64,000 bases of DNA from Branchiostoma floridae (lineage: Eukaryota; Chordata; Leptocardii; Amphioxiformes; Branchiostomatidae), in the NCBI RefSeq assembly GCF_000003815.2, contig NW_023365732.1:300894-364893 (forward strand), given 5' to 3'. Under the pieces are notes generated by a model. It had not been told where the DNA came from. It saw nothing but the letters and a program-made list of their open reading frames with translations, and ran no database searches. The translations under genes were made by a program, and so were the position numbers. Of this stretch, positions 1 through 11,661 are shown piece after piece; position 1 is the first letter of the stretch, and each line of letters starts with the position of its first letter.

Positions 1-134
1 TTCGAACTCGGCATGCCTATCGACAACCGCTACACACCTGCAAAAAATCAAAAAGTTCCATCCACAATTTCTCGACTTATATCCTGTTGACCTACATACA
101 GACCCAAGTCGGCAAAATCATTATCTTCTTGGCG
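1..134. repeat. End of an interspersed repeat
   Basis: This stretch ends in 'cttggcgaagataatg'. The same kind of end closes repeats near 32,750 and 62,340 ('cttggcgaaggtaat'). Similarity to the 39.6-kb paralogous block starts only after it, so it looks like the edge of a repeat next to TPR gene 1. No coding sequence was seen. Confidence 0.5.
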
Positions 135-530
135 AAGATAATGAAAATATACGCAGACAACTCAAGAAGCTTTATGATATTCGGTATTTGGGTAAGTGTG
201 GGCAAAAACAAAGTGTATGTTGATTGCGGACCTTCCGATGGCTTGCTGTACTGCAGCAAAAATTCCGGTTCCTTATTCCGTTCTCTGGAGATGCCCCTTT
301 ATAGTAGATGCCTTCTTGGGTTTATGAATATAAAGTACTAAAATACGATAATGGTAGATGACTGGGAATTCATGCATTTGAATAATTCAATTAAAAAAAT
401 TGTGTTATTACATTTGACATCCATGGTTACTAAAACTTCACTTTTATCTCAGATGCGCTTTTCTACAAGTTAAATACGATTCGAATGATAGATTTCGTAA
501 TAGTTTTATCTTATGACGACATATTTACAG

Positions 531-3500
531 TGCATACAAAGAACATCTACAGGATGGCTGCAAGGCCCTGCAGACTGGAGACCTGGACAAGGCAGAACAA
601 AGTTTTGCAACTGCGCTCAAGTCTGTTCATATCCAAGGTGAGTCTAAGTATGAACCTGGTTCAAAGAATTTTAAAGTAAATGCTTGCAAATAGTCCGTGA
701 TCCTAATTGATTCTTTTCGACACACCGAACTATCTTCACCGCAGATCTGTGAACTACGGATAGGTACACTGTTAACTACGACCATCGTGGGGTTTTAACA
801 ACAAAGTTGTTAATTTAAGTCTTTGTTTGTTTGTTTATTCTTTATTTAACCAGGGTATATAAGCATGTCGCCTGATGGCGTTTTTCAAAGCCCCCTAGGG
901 GGAGAACCCGAACATAAATCATACATAGTTCAACGAAACCAAAATAACTTCAATAACATAATCATACATAAAGTTCTTTGAGACCAAATTACTTAAGTAA
1001 CATAAACATAAAGATTGTATAAAACCAGATTTAACTTAGGTAACATAAAACCATACTGCCAAATGAGTTAATCAAAAGTTTAACCTTAACGTGAGATAAT
1101 AATGATAATAATAATAATATCGGGTGTAATTTGCAGCCAGTAGGTACACAGGAAACATAACAGAAAGAAGCCAAATTTAAAATAAGGAATGAATTTGCAT
1201 ATCAATGTTACGTGCATAAAGGTTTTTGAAAATCGCCAGCGTTCTGGCTGTTTTGATATGTTGTGGCAGTGAGTTCCACAGTACCACCCCAGAGAATGAA
1301 AAGGCTCGTCTTCTGTATTCCAGTTTAGTCTTGGGCAACTGAAGACCACCTTGTGCCCTGAGGCGGGTATTGTGTGTGTGAACATGTGATAGCTGTGTGA
1401 ACATTGCAGTGATGTCGGGAGGGGTCAAACCGTTCAGGGCCTTGTAGACGAGAGTAGCTTTGTCCTTTTTGTGCAGTTCAGCTACTGGGAGACATTCTAG
1501 TGAGTCTAGAAAGGCTGAAGTAGAGTTACTTGACAATGCACACAGCAGATATAAAATCAATACGAAGAAGTAAAACATACAAATGATGATGTTCCAGGTC
1601 AACACATGGAAGAGGCAGAGACCCTGTACATGTTAGGCAAAGTCTATCTCAACAGAGGAATCCAGTCAAAGGACGGAGGCGACTTCACCAAGGCTGCAGC
1701 ACTCTGTAATGCAGCACTGGTAAGATCGAGTAGAGAAGATATTGAGGAAGCAATCAAGGAAATAACTTATGCATTTGTTAAGGAAGTCCTAAAAATTGAA
1801 CAGAAGGTAGACAGTGATGATACAGAGAAACACAAATTGATCCTGAAGGCGGATAGGGGCTATGTACAAGAAGAGATCACAAGAATTGAACAAGAAGTAG
1901 ATCCTTATAGCCTTGATGACGAGAACCCAAAGATAAAAGATGTCGATATGAAGAGGGTGGAAGCAATCAAAGCATTGTGTCAGACACTAGTTCATCAGCG
2001 TAAAGTGTTCATAGCTGGCCTTGTAGATGAATGCATGGGGGTAATGCGCCCCCCTCCCTGTAAGTACGCCATGATAGGTTTGGGTTCACAAGCCACAGGA
2101 TTGGTAACACCCTACTCTGATCTGGAATTCGCCCTTTTGGTAGATAAGGAAACTGAGGAAAATGTTAGTTATTTCCGTAACCTCACACATTATCTGCATC
2201 TGAAGGTGATAAATTTAGGTGAGACCATCCTCCCTGCCATGGCGATTAAGTCTCTTAATGATTTCTACTCAGACGACCCACTGGACAGCTGGTTCTATGA
2301 CCCAGTAACACCGCGCGGTTTTGCGTTCGATGGAGCCATGCCAAATGCATGCAAGACTCCATTGGGCAGGGGTAGAAACAGCCGGGGAACATGCGAACTC
2401 ATCCGCACACCAAGCAATCTGACCAACGTTCTGAAAGAGGACATTACTCTCCATTTAAAGAAAGGCTACCATCTTGCTAGCGTTCTGGGAAATGTGTCTT
2501 TTATCACAGGAGAACAGGGCTTGGTAGATGAGTATAGGTCGTTATGGGCTCAGCAACTTCAAAACAATAATGGGAGTTTTCCTCGAGTCATGGCAAACAA
2601 TTTACTGGGTGAAAATGTATCGACCTTTGAAACTCAGGCTCTCACTGCCGAACTGCGAAATGTTAAGAAGGAAATCTATCGGTTTTCAAGCCTTGCAGTG
2701 TCCTTTTTGGCACTACTTCATAGCATACAACCGACCACAATCTGGGAAACTATCCAGGACCTAAGAAACAGTGGAGTCATCGATAGTGAGAACTTACACC
2801 ACCTGATGGTGCTGGTCAGTATATCAGCAGAACTGAGGCTGCGGACATATATAACCAATCGTGGTCAGGTAGAAAACATGTCAGTCTTATGGTCAATGTC
2901 GACCAATACCGGCATTGAAGAGAAATTACAGAAAGTGTTTTACATCTCAAATCCAAAACAGCTCATGAGATATTACTATACAGAAAGACCCCTGAAGCAC
3001 TTTATATCAAAGTTGACTGACGCTCATTCCCTAAAAGAACCACCAATCTTCTTTGACAATTCTTCAAAGCTGAAAGCAAAGGTATATAAAAGTCTGTGTG
3101 ACTTTAAAAGTCTCAAGAAATGCTCAGAACAAACGCTACACAATTATTTATCAAAATATGGTGAAAACACCGCACACGGGGATGTTGCAGCCTCTCTTGA
3201 CGACTTGGCTTTTGCTTTAATGACCCTTGGTCATCTTAAAAAGGCTGTACGTTATTATGAACAGTCACTACAGATGCAGTGGAGTATCTATGGTGAGGGC
3301 ACCGCACATCTTGACATCGCCGCCTCACTTAACAACTTGGGTGGAGCCTGGACAAACCTCGGTGATCACAGAAAGGCGATCAGCTATTATGAACAATCAC
3401 TACAGATGAAGCGGAGTATCTATGGTGAGGACACCGCACATCCTAACATCGCCGATTCACTTAACAACTTGGGTGGAGCCTGGACAAACCTCGGGGATCA

Positions 3501-5025
3501 CAGAAAGGCGATCAGCTATTATGAACAGGCATTAGAGATGAGAAGGGATATCTATGGTGAGGATAATGCACATCCTAACATAGCCGGCTCACTTAACAAC
3601 TTGGGTGACGCCTGGGGAAACCTCGGGGATCACAGAAAGGCGGTTATCTATCATGAACAGTCCCTACAGATGATGTGGAGTATCTATGGGGAGGAAACTG
3701 CACATCCTGACATCGCCGCCTCACTTAACAACTTGGGTAGTGCCTGGACAAACCTCTGGGATCACAGAAAGGCGATCAGCTATTATGAACAGTCATTACA
3801 GATGAATCTGAGTATCTATGGTGAGGACACCGCACATCCTAACATAGCCGATTCACTTAACAACTTGGGTAGTGCCTGGACAAACCTCGGGGATAACAGA
3901 AAGGCGATCAGCTATTATGAACAGTCACTACAGATGAAGTGGAGTATCTATGGTGAGGACACTGCACATCCTCACATCGCCAACTCACTTAACAACTTGG
4001 GTGCCACCTGGAGCAACCTTGGGGATAACAGAAAGGCGATCAGCTATTATGAACAGTCACTACAGATGTTGAGGAGTGTCTATGGTGAGGACAATGCACA
4101 TCCTGACATCGCCGGCTCACTTAACAACATGGGTAACGCCTGGAGAAACCTTGGTGATCACAGAAAGGCGATCAACTATTATGAACAGTCACTACAGATG
4201 AAGCGGAGTATCTATGGTGAGGACAACGCACATCCTGACATCGCCGGTTTACTTAACAACTTGGGTGCCACCTGGAGCAACCTTGGGGATAACAGAAAGG
4301 CGATCAGCTATTATGAACAGGCACTACAGATGAACCGGAGTATCTATGGTAAGGACACTGCACATTCTGACATCGCCGCCTCACTTATATTAACCAACTT
4401 GGGTAACACCTGGAGAAACCTCGGGGATCACAGAAAGGCGCTCAGCTATTATAAACAGGCATTAGAGATCTATGTTGAGGATAATGCACATCCTAACATA
4501 GCCGGCTCACTTAACAACTTGGGTAACGTCTGGAGAAACCTCGGGGATAACAGAAAGGCGCTCAGCTATTATGAACAGTCCCTAAAGATCAGACGGAGTA
4601 TCTATGGGGAGGACAATGCACATCCTGACATCGCCGCCTCACTTAACAACTTGGGTGGAGCCTGGGGAAACATTGGTGATCACAGAAAGGCGGTCAGCTA
4701 TTATGATCAGGCACTAGAGATGATGAGGGGTATCTATGGTGAGGACAATGCACATCCTGACATCGCCGCCTCACTTTACAACTTGGGTGGAGCCTGGGGA
4801 ACCCTTGGTGATTACAGAAAGGCGGTCAGCTATTTTGATCAGGCACTAGAGATGAGGCGGAATATCTATGGTAAGAACACCGCACATCCTGACATTGTAA
4901 AATCGCTTACCAATTTGTGCTTCGCCTGGAGTGAGCTCGGTGATTACAGAAAGGCCATTTACTATCTCCAACTAATGAAACAAATGCAGCAGATTATTAT
5001 AGCCTCAGATAATAGCAGCTCTTAA
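531..5025 (+). CDS. GlnD/DUF294-like nucleotidyltransferase-TPR protein, gene 1 (5' partial)
   Basis: The last two exons lie in the window: 531-637 (acceptor 'tatttacag', donor 'gtgagt') and 1598-5025 (acceptor 'gttccag', stop taa). The phases join as ...VHIQ-G-QHMEE.... Earlier exons lie left of the window; gene 2 shows what they should be. Counting from the Met at 1606, residues 158-174 read [17 protein letters not shown], a nucleotidyltransferase Gly-Ser loop followed by the Asp-x-Glu metal pair. A helical stretch ending in [11 protein letters not shown] and a region with KKEIYR and LRLRTY follow, as in GlnD and DUF294/DUF294_C proteins. From about residue 506 there are 14 TPR units of 42 residues with the pattern [20 protein letters not shown]. 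Unit 10 has two extra residues and the next linker lacks several. No signal peptide or membrane segment is visible, so a cytoplasmic protein is expected. Substrate and partners are unknown. Confidence 0.85.
818..1527 (-). mobile_element. 5'-truncated LINE fragment in the last intron of TPR gene 1
   Basis: The matching intron of gene 2 (40285-40548) lacks this block, so it is an insertion. The minus strand from about 1524 to 1177 encodes the C-terminal tail of a non-LTR retrotransposon reverse transcriptase, with the typical stretches [26 protein letters not shown] and a final FKN. A 3' tail with AAT repeats follows, ending in 'aataaagaataaacaaacaaac'. The tail pattern fits CR1/L2/Jockey-like elements; the clade cannot be settled by eye. 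It is an inactive fragment. Confidence 0.75.
3170..4970 (+). repeat. 126-bp coding tandem repeat (TPR array, gene 1)
   Basis: Fourteen units encode 42-residue TPRs. Long runs are identical between units at DNA level (for example 'cacagaaaggcgatcagc'), which points to recent unit turnover by unequal exchange or conversion. Differences cluster in the two residues after 'SLQM/ALEM' and in the 'LGxxWxxL' turn. Confidence 0.9.
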
Positions 5026-5085
5026 TGACCTCTTCTATTATGCCACACTGTCTTAATTTTATGGATGACATCCGCGCGCGCATTA

Positions 5086-5088
5086 GTT
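5086..5088. other. Empty target site of the 10.4-kb CACAG element
   Basis: Here the sequence runs 'gcgcatta-gtt-ttcgcctg' without interruption. In the paralogous block the same position carries att at 43779-43781, then the element, then att at 54162-54164. This shows that the element arrived after the two TPR blocks separated. Confidence 0.85.
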
Positions 5089-5527
5089 TTCGCCTGTCCT
5101 CAAAAAATAACCTTCTCGGAGGCTCCACTCAGGTCCGGAAATTGCCGACCCAAAGGGCCAGGGTCTGTTTGTTGTAAAACTCGCCAAAACGCGTTGATTT
5201 TGTAGTAAATGGAGCTTCTACACATTCGTCTTGCTTTGCCGCGAATTCGAAATCTTGCAATATGACCATTATATATATAACTTTATTGCACAACAATTGT
5301 ACAAGGTACAAAGTATGGCATCTACAAAACTACAGTTCTATAGCTTAACTTAAGGTTTATCTAACTAATACAGGAGTTGTAGTATGGGATAAGTTTTCTT
5401 ACAATCATTGGAGGCTTTTACAATCATTGAAGGAATTTCTAATTTCTACACATTCTACATATATTTTTCTATATTTGCCATGCAGGGATCACATGTCATG
5501 ATGTATTTGAATGATATGACTATTGTC

Positions 5528-5707
5528 CAAGCAGAGGTTAGTCTCCGGCTGTTATTTAAACTTTTTTTAGTAGTTTTTATGGGACTTTATATTTTATACT
5601 GTTTTCTTGATGTCTCATGTTCGAAAAGAGAACAGTAAAAAAAAAAGAGAGCCTGATAAAAACGCCTAAAAAATTCGTCAAAACAGCCGGAGCCTAACCT
5701 CTGCTTG
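5528..5707. repeat. 180-bp inverted-repeat (MITE-like) element
   Basis: The arms 5528-5553 and 5682-5707 are inverted copies of 26 bases with one mismatch (begin CAAGCAGAGGTTAG, end CTAACCTCTGCTTG). The paralogous copy is at 54596-54756. No clear target duplication could be assigned, so its class is open. Confidence 0.65.
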
Positions 5708-5738
5708 TATAATATGATACGACGAATACACCATCAAA

Positions 5739-5969
5739 ATGCGTCAGCATCAAAGGAGGGCATTATTGTGGATAGGTACTAGTATACAATCGGCGAGGGG
5801 ATGTTATGTTTTCACAGTTGGACGAAAGTCTGTCGACGGCCAGCGAGTATTGCCCAGACAACTTCGAACATTCAAAGAGTTAGACGTTCTATCCAGAACG
5901 ATGAGAGAAATGGGAGAGGAGTTGAGGTCAGTTCGATTGCCAACCATGTATGTTGAGACTGCCCTTTAA
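5739..5969 (+). CDS. Small conserved open frame (76 codons), doubtful gene
   Basis: An ATG frame that is kept, with a few substitutions, one extra codon and a different end, in the second block at 54788-55009. Both start MRQHQRRALLWIGTS and share KSVDGQRVLPRQL and EELRSVRLP. No domain is recognised. The C-termini differ because of an indel ('caaccatg' against 'caaatcatg'). It may be no more than 3' UTR sequence of the TPR genes; comparing two recent duplicates is weak evidence for coding. Confidence 0.2.
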   Translation: MRQHQRRALLWIGTSIQSARGCYVFTVGRKSVDGQRVLPRQLRTFKELDVLSRTMREMGEELRSVRLPTMYVETAL

Positions 5970-5995
5970 CTTATTCTTATCACAGTCATATATCA

Positions 5996-6599
5996 NNNNN
6001 NNNNNNNNNNNNNNNNNNNNNNNNNNNNNNNNNNNNNNNNNNNNNNNNNNNNNNNNNNNNNNNNNNNNNNNNNNNNNNNNNNNNNNNNNNNNNNNNNNNN
6101 NNNNNNNNNNNNNNNNNNNNNNNNNNNNNNNNNNNNNNNNNNNNNNNNNNNNNNNNNNNNNNNNNNNNNNNNNNNNNNNNNNNNNNNNNNNNNNNNNNNN
6201 NNNNNNNNNNNNNNNNNNNNNNNNNNNNNNNNNNNNNNNNNNNNNNNNNNNNNNNNNNNNNNNNNNNNNNNNNNNNNNNNNNNNNNNNNNNNNNNNNNNN
6301 NNNNNNNNNNNNNNNNNNNNNNNNNNNNNNNNNNNNNNNNNNNNNNNNNNNNNNNNNNNNNNNNNNNNNNNNNNNNNNNNNNNNNNNNNNNNNNNNNNNN
6401 NNNNNNNNNNNNNNNNNNNNNNNNNNNNNNNNNNNNNNNNNNNNNNNNNNNNNNNNNNNNNNNNNNNNNNNNNNNNNNNNNNNNNNNNNNNNNNNNNNNN
6501 NNNNNNNNNNNNNNNNNNNNNNNNNNNNNNNNNNNNNNNNNNNNNNNNNNNNNNNNNNNNNNNNNNNNNNNNNNNNNNNNNNNNNNNNNNNNNNNNNNN
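5996..6599. other. Assembly gap (604 N)
   Basis: Unresolved bases. By comparison with 55,056-55,110 the missing sequence should include the short stretch between 'cagtcatatatca' and 'attagatatcgg', so the gap may be much smaller in reality. Confidence 0.99.
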
Positions 6600-6671
6600 A
6601 ATAAATTAGATATCGGTTACTTCAGCTGAGTCTGCCAAGATGAACAATACAGCCTACATGTGCCTCCTGCA

Positions 6672-6677
6672 AATAAA
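6672..6677 (+). promoter_or_regulatory. Candidate poly(A) signal AATAAA
   Basis: AATAAA followed by a GT/T-rich stretch ('tcgttgtttctttt'), conserved at 55177-55182 downstream of TPR gene 2. It is the first well-placed signal found after both TPR genes and is probably their cleavage signal. Confidence 0.4.
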
Positions 6678-6699
6678 TACTCGTTGTTTCTTTTGATAC

Positions 6700-8000
6700 A
6701 CCGTGTTCTGTGGTTTATTTATTGATTCGTTTGGTTGAAATACCAGTCAGCCAAGGCCGCCCAACTAGCCAAGGCTGTTACAAAGGGCTGGCATTGCTGT
6801 TCTGTGGTTCAATGCAGCTTTTTTCTTTCTTTGCTGGATTTTGGCGACGCCTCAGGGGCGAGCCAAATGGTATATATTAGAGTCAGCCTGCAAAAATTCT
6901 AGGAATTGCACAGGCATGTTTCCACAGGCATGCTAGGCATGTTTCCACAGGCATGTATGGAATGTTAGCCTCTCAGTGAATGTGAAATGGAATTTGGGTC
7001 ATGTCCTAGAAAGCTGGGACCAGGGGGATGGTTGGGTCAACTCAGGTCAACGGATAGGGATAGACATATACCACAGGTAGACAGGAAATGTTACATATTA
7101 GGTCATAATCTTGAATGTTGGCAAATGGTAATTATATTCAGAGCCAAATGTAATTTTCATGTCATATACTAAAGGTATATCAAGGCCACACACTGGTAAT
7201 TTTAATGGCATATACTAAAGGTATATCAAGGTCACCCACTGGTATAATAATTTTCATGGCATATACTAAGGTTATATCAAGGTCACACATTGGTAATTTT
7301 CATGTCATATACTAAAGATATATCAAGATCACACACTGGTACACACAGTGTCTCACAAACATACAAAGGCATGTGCAACATGTATAAAATACAATCACAC
7401 AAACACAGACACATTGACACTTAAAGGCAGTACTGGAAATCCTTTGCATGTGGGATCAGGGGGATGGTTGGGTCAAGTCAGGTCAACTGATAGGGAATGC
7501 CATAGATTCTAGGAATTGTAGTGACATGTTTCGACGGGCATGTATGGAATGTTAGCCTGGCATGTTCACAGACATGTATGGAATGCTAGCCTCTCGATGA
7601 ATATGAAATGGAAAATGCCTCACGAAGCTTTCCAAGAAATCGTCTTTTGGGAGGGACGTAAAACATGGGTCCCGTACTCGAGGAGGTGCCTCGACCACAG
7701 GACGGCTGGGTCAGAGAGCATGGTTGATAATTTTCTTGGTCCGAATCACATTTGTTAGTGAGTAGCCTACGGCTGATTAAAAGGCTATGGGAAAACGAAC
7801 GAACGAACGAACGAGCTCAAGTCAACTGGCGTTGTTGTGTGTTGTGTATCAAGGTCAGTGATGTACAGTGTGGGTCTTTTCTGACTTAAGAATCAGAGGT
7901 TTAATTAATAGACTGTACTTCTCTTACAGTACATAGGTCTTTCAGTTTGTCAAGGTACTACAGTGTGTAGTGGAGAATCCTTGAATGAATTCAGTCCTTG
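6700..8000. repeat. Gene-free stretch with short tandem repeats
   Basis: No coding sequence was seen. It holds repeated 'ggcatgtttccacaggcatg' motifs (6912-6955), a four-unit tandem repeat (7151-7341), a second copy of 'ggcatgtatggaatgttagcc' (7538), and a (GAAC)n run near 7796-7814. Confidence 0.6.
7151..7341. repeat. Four-unit minisatellite, unit about 46-51 bp
   Basis: Each unit reads roughly 'catatactaaaggtatatc' followed by 'aaggtcacacactggta'. Units differ by a few substitutions and one short insertion. Confidence 0.8.
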
Positions 8001-8136
8001 AATGACTTTCTTCAGCTTTTTTATGGCACCTAATCCACATGGTTGTCCTACTTCGTAATATTCCAGTCCTTGGGAGAGGTAGACGGTTGAACTTTCCACA
8101 CAATGGACGTCCTCACCACCAACAGCAATAACAGTC

Positions 8137-8539
8137 GATGCACGAACCTCCCCCTAGCTTTTACCTCCGTCACAGACAGAGCAAAGCATCCTCTAGCTGC
8201 CCCACAAAACCACCCTCTGCCTTGCATGCATGCAGGTCTGATGCAAGTATAAAGAATCCTCTTCTTCACTATATAGACTACAGCTCTCTCTCCCTCTAAA
8301 CCACGAACGGACCTTTGCCCCTTGCTGTAACCTCACACTGCTAAGTATCCTGTCAGATGTCCAGATGTTCGCTAACTAGCTTGCCATAGGTAGACAGAAA
8401 ATACTTCTTATAGAGGTCATAATCTTGAACGATGGCAAAAGGCAATCATATTCCGAGCTAAATGTAATTTTTCAAGCCCTATCATATTATATCTTAGGTA
8501 GAAAAGGTAGGAAAAACTTATATATCAAGGTCACACACA
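8137..8539. repeat. Direct repeat copy 1 (about 400 bp)
   Basis: Near-identical to 9780-10173, beginning 'gatgcacgaacctccccct' and ending 'tatatcaaggtcacacac'. The two copies are 1.6 kb apart. The function is unknown. Confidence 0.8.
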
Positions 8540-9194
8540 AACACACATTCCAGTGACACTGGCTTCCTGATACATAGTTCCAATGCCATTCCAACATTGT
8601 CCCTTCACTGGAATTTCACCAATCTGTCCCAGATTTCTAGGCCAAATACCTGTAGCCCCGAAGGTATCCCCATGACCCACTTTCTTCCAGCGGCTGGAAT
8701 TCCAGAAGTCCTGCCAACATTAGCTGCCTGACTGGAACTCCATTCATTCTCATGGGCCAGCATTCCTCTTATAACACGTACCTGTACAATCCCTTGAAGT
8801 TTTGCAGACTAAACACAATATTTGGATTACCTCGTGACAGCCATGTTGGTGGATGCTATACTCGGTGACGAAGGTAAAAGGAAGAGGGAGATTATTACGA
8901 AAGAAACGTCCTTTTTGAAAATATACAACATATGTTCCCTAATTTCCGATACTTGAATACCTCGGAAAAATTCGTATTTCTCATGCAATTAGATAAACCA
9001 CACATTATTGATTCCATCTGTCCTTATGTTTACAACTGTTTTAAGAAGCGAGAAGAAGTTGAACTTGTACATACTTGAATGTATTAGCATATGTAGAGGT
9101 GATAGGATACCTTTTTCCTATATCAGAATTGTACCTTATCACTAGCGCTACGACCTGTACTTAGCTTGTTTGAGCACAAATGTACAATAAAGGT

Positions 9195-9222
9195 CATTCA
9201 TTCATTCATTCATTCATTCATT
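9195..9222. repeat. (TTCA)n microsatellite
   Basis: A run of about seven 'ttca' units inside the inverted-repeat region. Confidence 0.9.
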
Positions 9223-9779
9223 CGTTATTGCATCGACTATTATTGCTGTGGGTGGCGAAGACATCCATTGTGTGGACAGTTCAACCGTCAAGTTATCCAA
9301 AGGACTGGGATATTGCTGAGTAGGACAGTTGTGTGGATTAGGTGCAAGAAAGTTATTCAAGGAAATCTTCAAGTACTGAAGTGTTGGAAACAGTTGGTTA
9401 TTTCTTTTTTTTCTTCTCCACTATACTCCTAACAATAACCCTGTTGTGTGTATATTTAGAAGTATGGGGAGTGCATTACTCTTCATTCTGATACATGTAT
9501 AGATAGCTGATAGCAGTGCATTCTATTCCTGAGGGCTGGTTCGTTACATGTACCAGGAATAGTACATTTCTCCTGGCTGTAGGTTTCAGTTACAGGTAGG
9601 CTAGTGAATTGTGCCAGGGATAGTGCGATACATGACAGGGAAGTTCCAGTCGGTTCCGGTTTCAGTTAACGTTTTGTTGATCATTGATTTTGACCTCACA
9701 CTGCTAAGTATCCTGTCAGATGTCCAGATGTTCGCTAACTAGCTTGGTTCATGCTAACTAGCTTGCTTTCACGGATCTT

Positions 9780-10173
9780 GATGCACGAACCTCCCCCTGG
9801 CTTTTACCTCTGTCACAGACACAGCAAAGCATCCTCTAGCTGCCCCACAAAACCACCCTCTGCCTTGAAGGTCTGATGCAAGTATAAAGAATCCTCTTTT
9901 TCACTATATAGACTACAGCTCTCTCTCCCTCTAAACCACGAACGGACCTTTGCCCCTTGCTGTAACCTCACACTGCTAAGTATCCTGTCAGATGTCCAGA
10001 TGTTCGCTAACTAGCTTGCCATAGGTAGACAGAAAATACTTCATATAGAGGTCATAATCGTGAACGATGGCAAAAGGTAATCATATTCCGAGCTAAATGT
10101 AATTTTTCAAGCCCTATCATATTATATCTTAGGTAGAAAAGGTAGGAAAGACTTATATATCAAGGTCACACAC
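9780..10173. repeat. Direct repeat copy 2 (about 394 bp)
   Basis: Second copy of 8137-8539, with a few substitutions and one 8-bp deletion ('gccttgcatgcatgcagg' against 'gccttgaagg'). Confidence 0.8.
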
Positions 10174-10620
10174 ATACCATAGATATGCCCCACTCACTTG
10201 ATTATATACATGCCATCTGCACGTCCCCACCTGGCCATGATTGACTGTGCAAACTTCACTAAGCGACTCTTACAACAATGTTCAATTTCCCTCTTATGAC
10301 TCTGGTAATCACATACTCCCAATGACATCTTACAATCCGACTATAAATCATTGCCTTCATAACATGTACATCTGAATGTTACCTCTACTCAACTCAGACG
10401 CGCATAATATTTCCATTCCCCGCTATTGGAAAATCTACAAACGCCCCTCCTCATGAAAGCAACCCTTTCCAATATTAATACCATACGTTTCTTTTCACAC
10501 CATTCCAATAACTACATACACCCAGTTTGCGTTGCTCCAAAACAAAAACACATTCACCGTCGCCATGGCAATGTATCATTTTTCATTGCCAATCTTGTTT
10601 ATTTTGTTGTGAAGAATAAA
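10174..10620. other. No feature seen
   Basis: No gene, tandem repeat or inverted repeat was recognised in this stretch. Confidence 0.5.
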
Positions 10621-11042
10621 CACAGTGTTGAAATTCGGGCTAAAACCTCCCTTATCTAGTCGAATTCGAACTTTGTTCGACGATGTTCGACCTTACGTAA
10701 TTCGAATCGAACCCATGATCTGCTGAGGATCATCTGCGGTCATCGCATGAACCAGTGCTGTCGGACACTTTCCCCCTAGTGCCTTACATCAGACAAACAA
10801 AATAGTGTCTCACGTATATAAACAATATTCTTAACAATTATATCTCTTCTGTCACTTTGTTGGTGACCGTTGACATGTAACAAAGCTATTAGCGTTAGTG
10901 TTTGTGACCTAGCCTTATAAGGCTTGTTTACACCGGCACCAATTTCCCCCTGCGGCATAACATGCGTGCAAACATCGTATAAAACTGCGACCAATAGGAG
11001 TCCACCTGACGGCTCAAAATAACTGCAACGGTTTCCCAGAGA

Positions 11043-11069
11043 TTTTTTTTTTTTGGGGGGGGGGGGGGG
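11043..11069. repeat. Homopolymer run T12 G15
   Basis: Twelve T followed by fifteen G. The run length is probably uncertain in the assembly. G15 could form a quadruplex. Confidence 0.9.
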
Positions 11070-11149
11070 TTAATACTGCCTTTGATTTCAAATTGTTAGG
11101 AATTGAGTGCGGAATTTTTTTTACACATATCTGTTGACCGTCACCTAAC

Positions 11150-11661
11150 TTAAAGGGATATGTTGTAAGATTTTGGCGCCAAAATATAAAATGTTGAACT
11201 TTAGAATCTCCAGTCAGATTGACATTTTTAACTTATTCTAAACATATCTGTCTCATTTTTTTCACATTTCCAGCGTTAATTTACAACGCGAAAGTAAGCA
11301 GCGACAGAATTCACTTACTGCCGGGTCGCCTACCGGAAGTAAATCAGTCCTAGATTTCCAAATCGACCGATTCGGTCACAGATCTTTGGCGCTTCGCGGC
11401 GAATTTCAACAAAGTTCAGTAACGATTCTAGCGAATCACCGAACGCGTTCTAGAGCGCTCCGTGGTTCGTCGGAATGTTGAATAAAATGGTGGACAACTC
11501 AAGCGGCGGTGGGAAGTGCGCATATTTCAAGACGTCCTCATGACACAACAAAGTCGTATTCATACCTTGTGAATATTGCCGTGCAGTGTAAAAACGTAGA
11601 TTTTGAACTCATAATGTAGAAAAATGACCTAAAACAGATTTTTTACATTATATCCCTTTAA
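11150..11661. mobile_element. TTAA-flanked MITE nested in the CACGG element
   Basis: The left end TTAAAGGGATATGTTGTAAG and the right end, read in reverse, TTAAAGGGATATAATGTAAA are inverted copies, and both carry TTAA. A TTAA target fits piggyBac-like or Kolobok-like elements. The 512-bp body has no long open frame. Confidence 0.6.

Larger units (their letters stand above)
5026..5995 (+). other. 3' flank / possible 3' UTR of TPR gene 1
   Basis: No clear gene. The segment is closely repeated after TPR gene 2, split there by a 10.4-kb insertion (5026-5085 matches 43,722-43,778; 5086-5995 matches 54,162-55,055). The first AATAAA seen downstream is at 6672, beyond the gap, so this could all be 3' UTR; that is inference. 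It holds a 180-bp inverted-repeat element (5528-5707) and a small conserved open frame (5739-5969). Confidence 0.5.
7992..9372. mobile_element. Region bounded by long inverted repeats
   Basis: The stretch 7992-8140 is the inverted, diverged copy of 9231-9372 (for example 'cctaatccacatggttgtcc' against 'acagttgtgtggattagg'). Between them lies unique sequence and a (TTCA)n run at 9195-9222. It may be a foldback transposon or an inverted duplication. No transposase frame was found. Confidence 0.5.

Noticed and set aside
1177-1605. 142-codon minus-strand frame as a cellular gene
   Set aside because: Its C-terminal three quarters is a LINE reverse transcriptase tail inside an intron insertion; the first 27 codons are intron sequence.
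5950-6609. Open frame across the 604-N gap (likewise the frames at 55,224 and 63,390-63,870)
   Set aside because: Composed of unknown bases; no evidence for coding.
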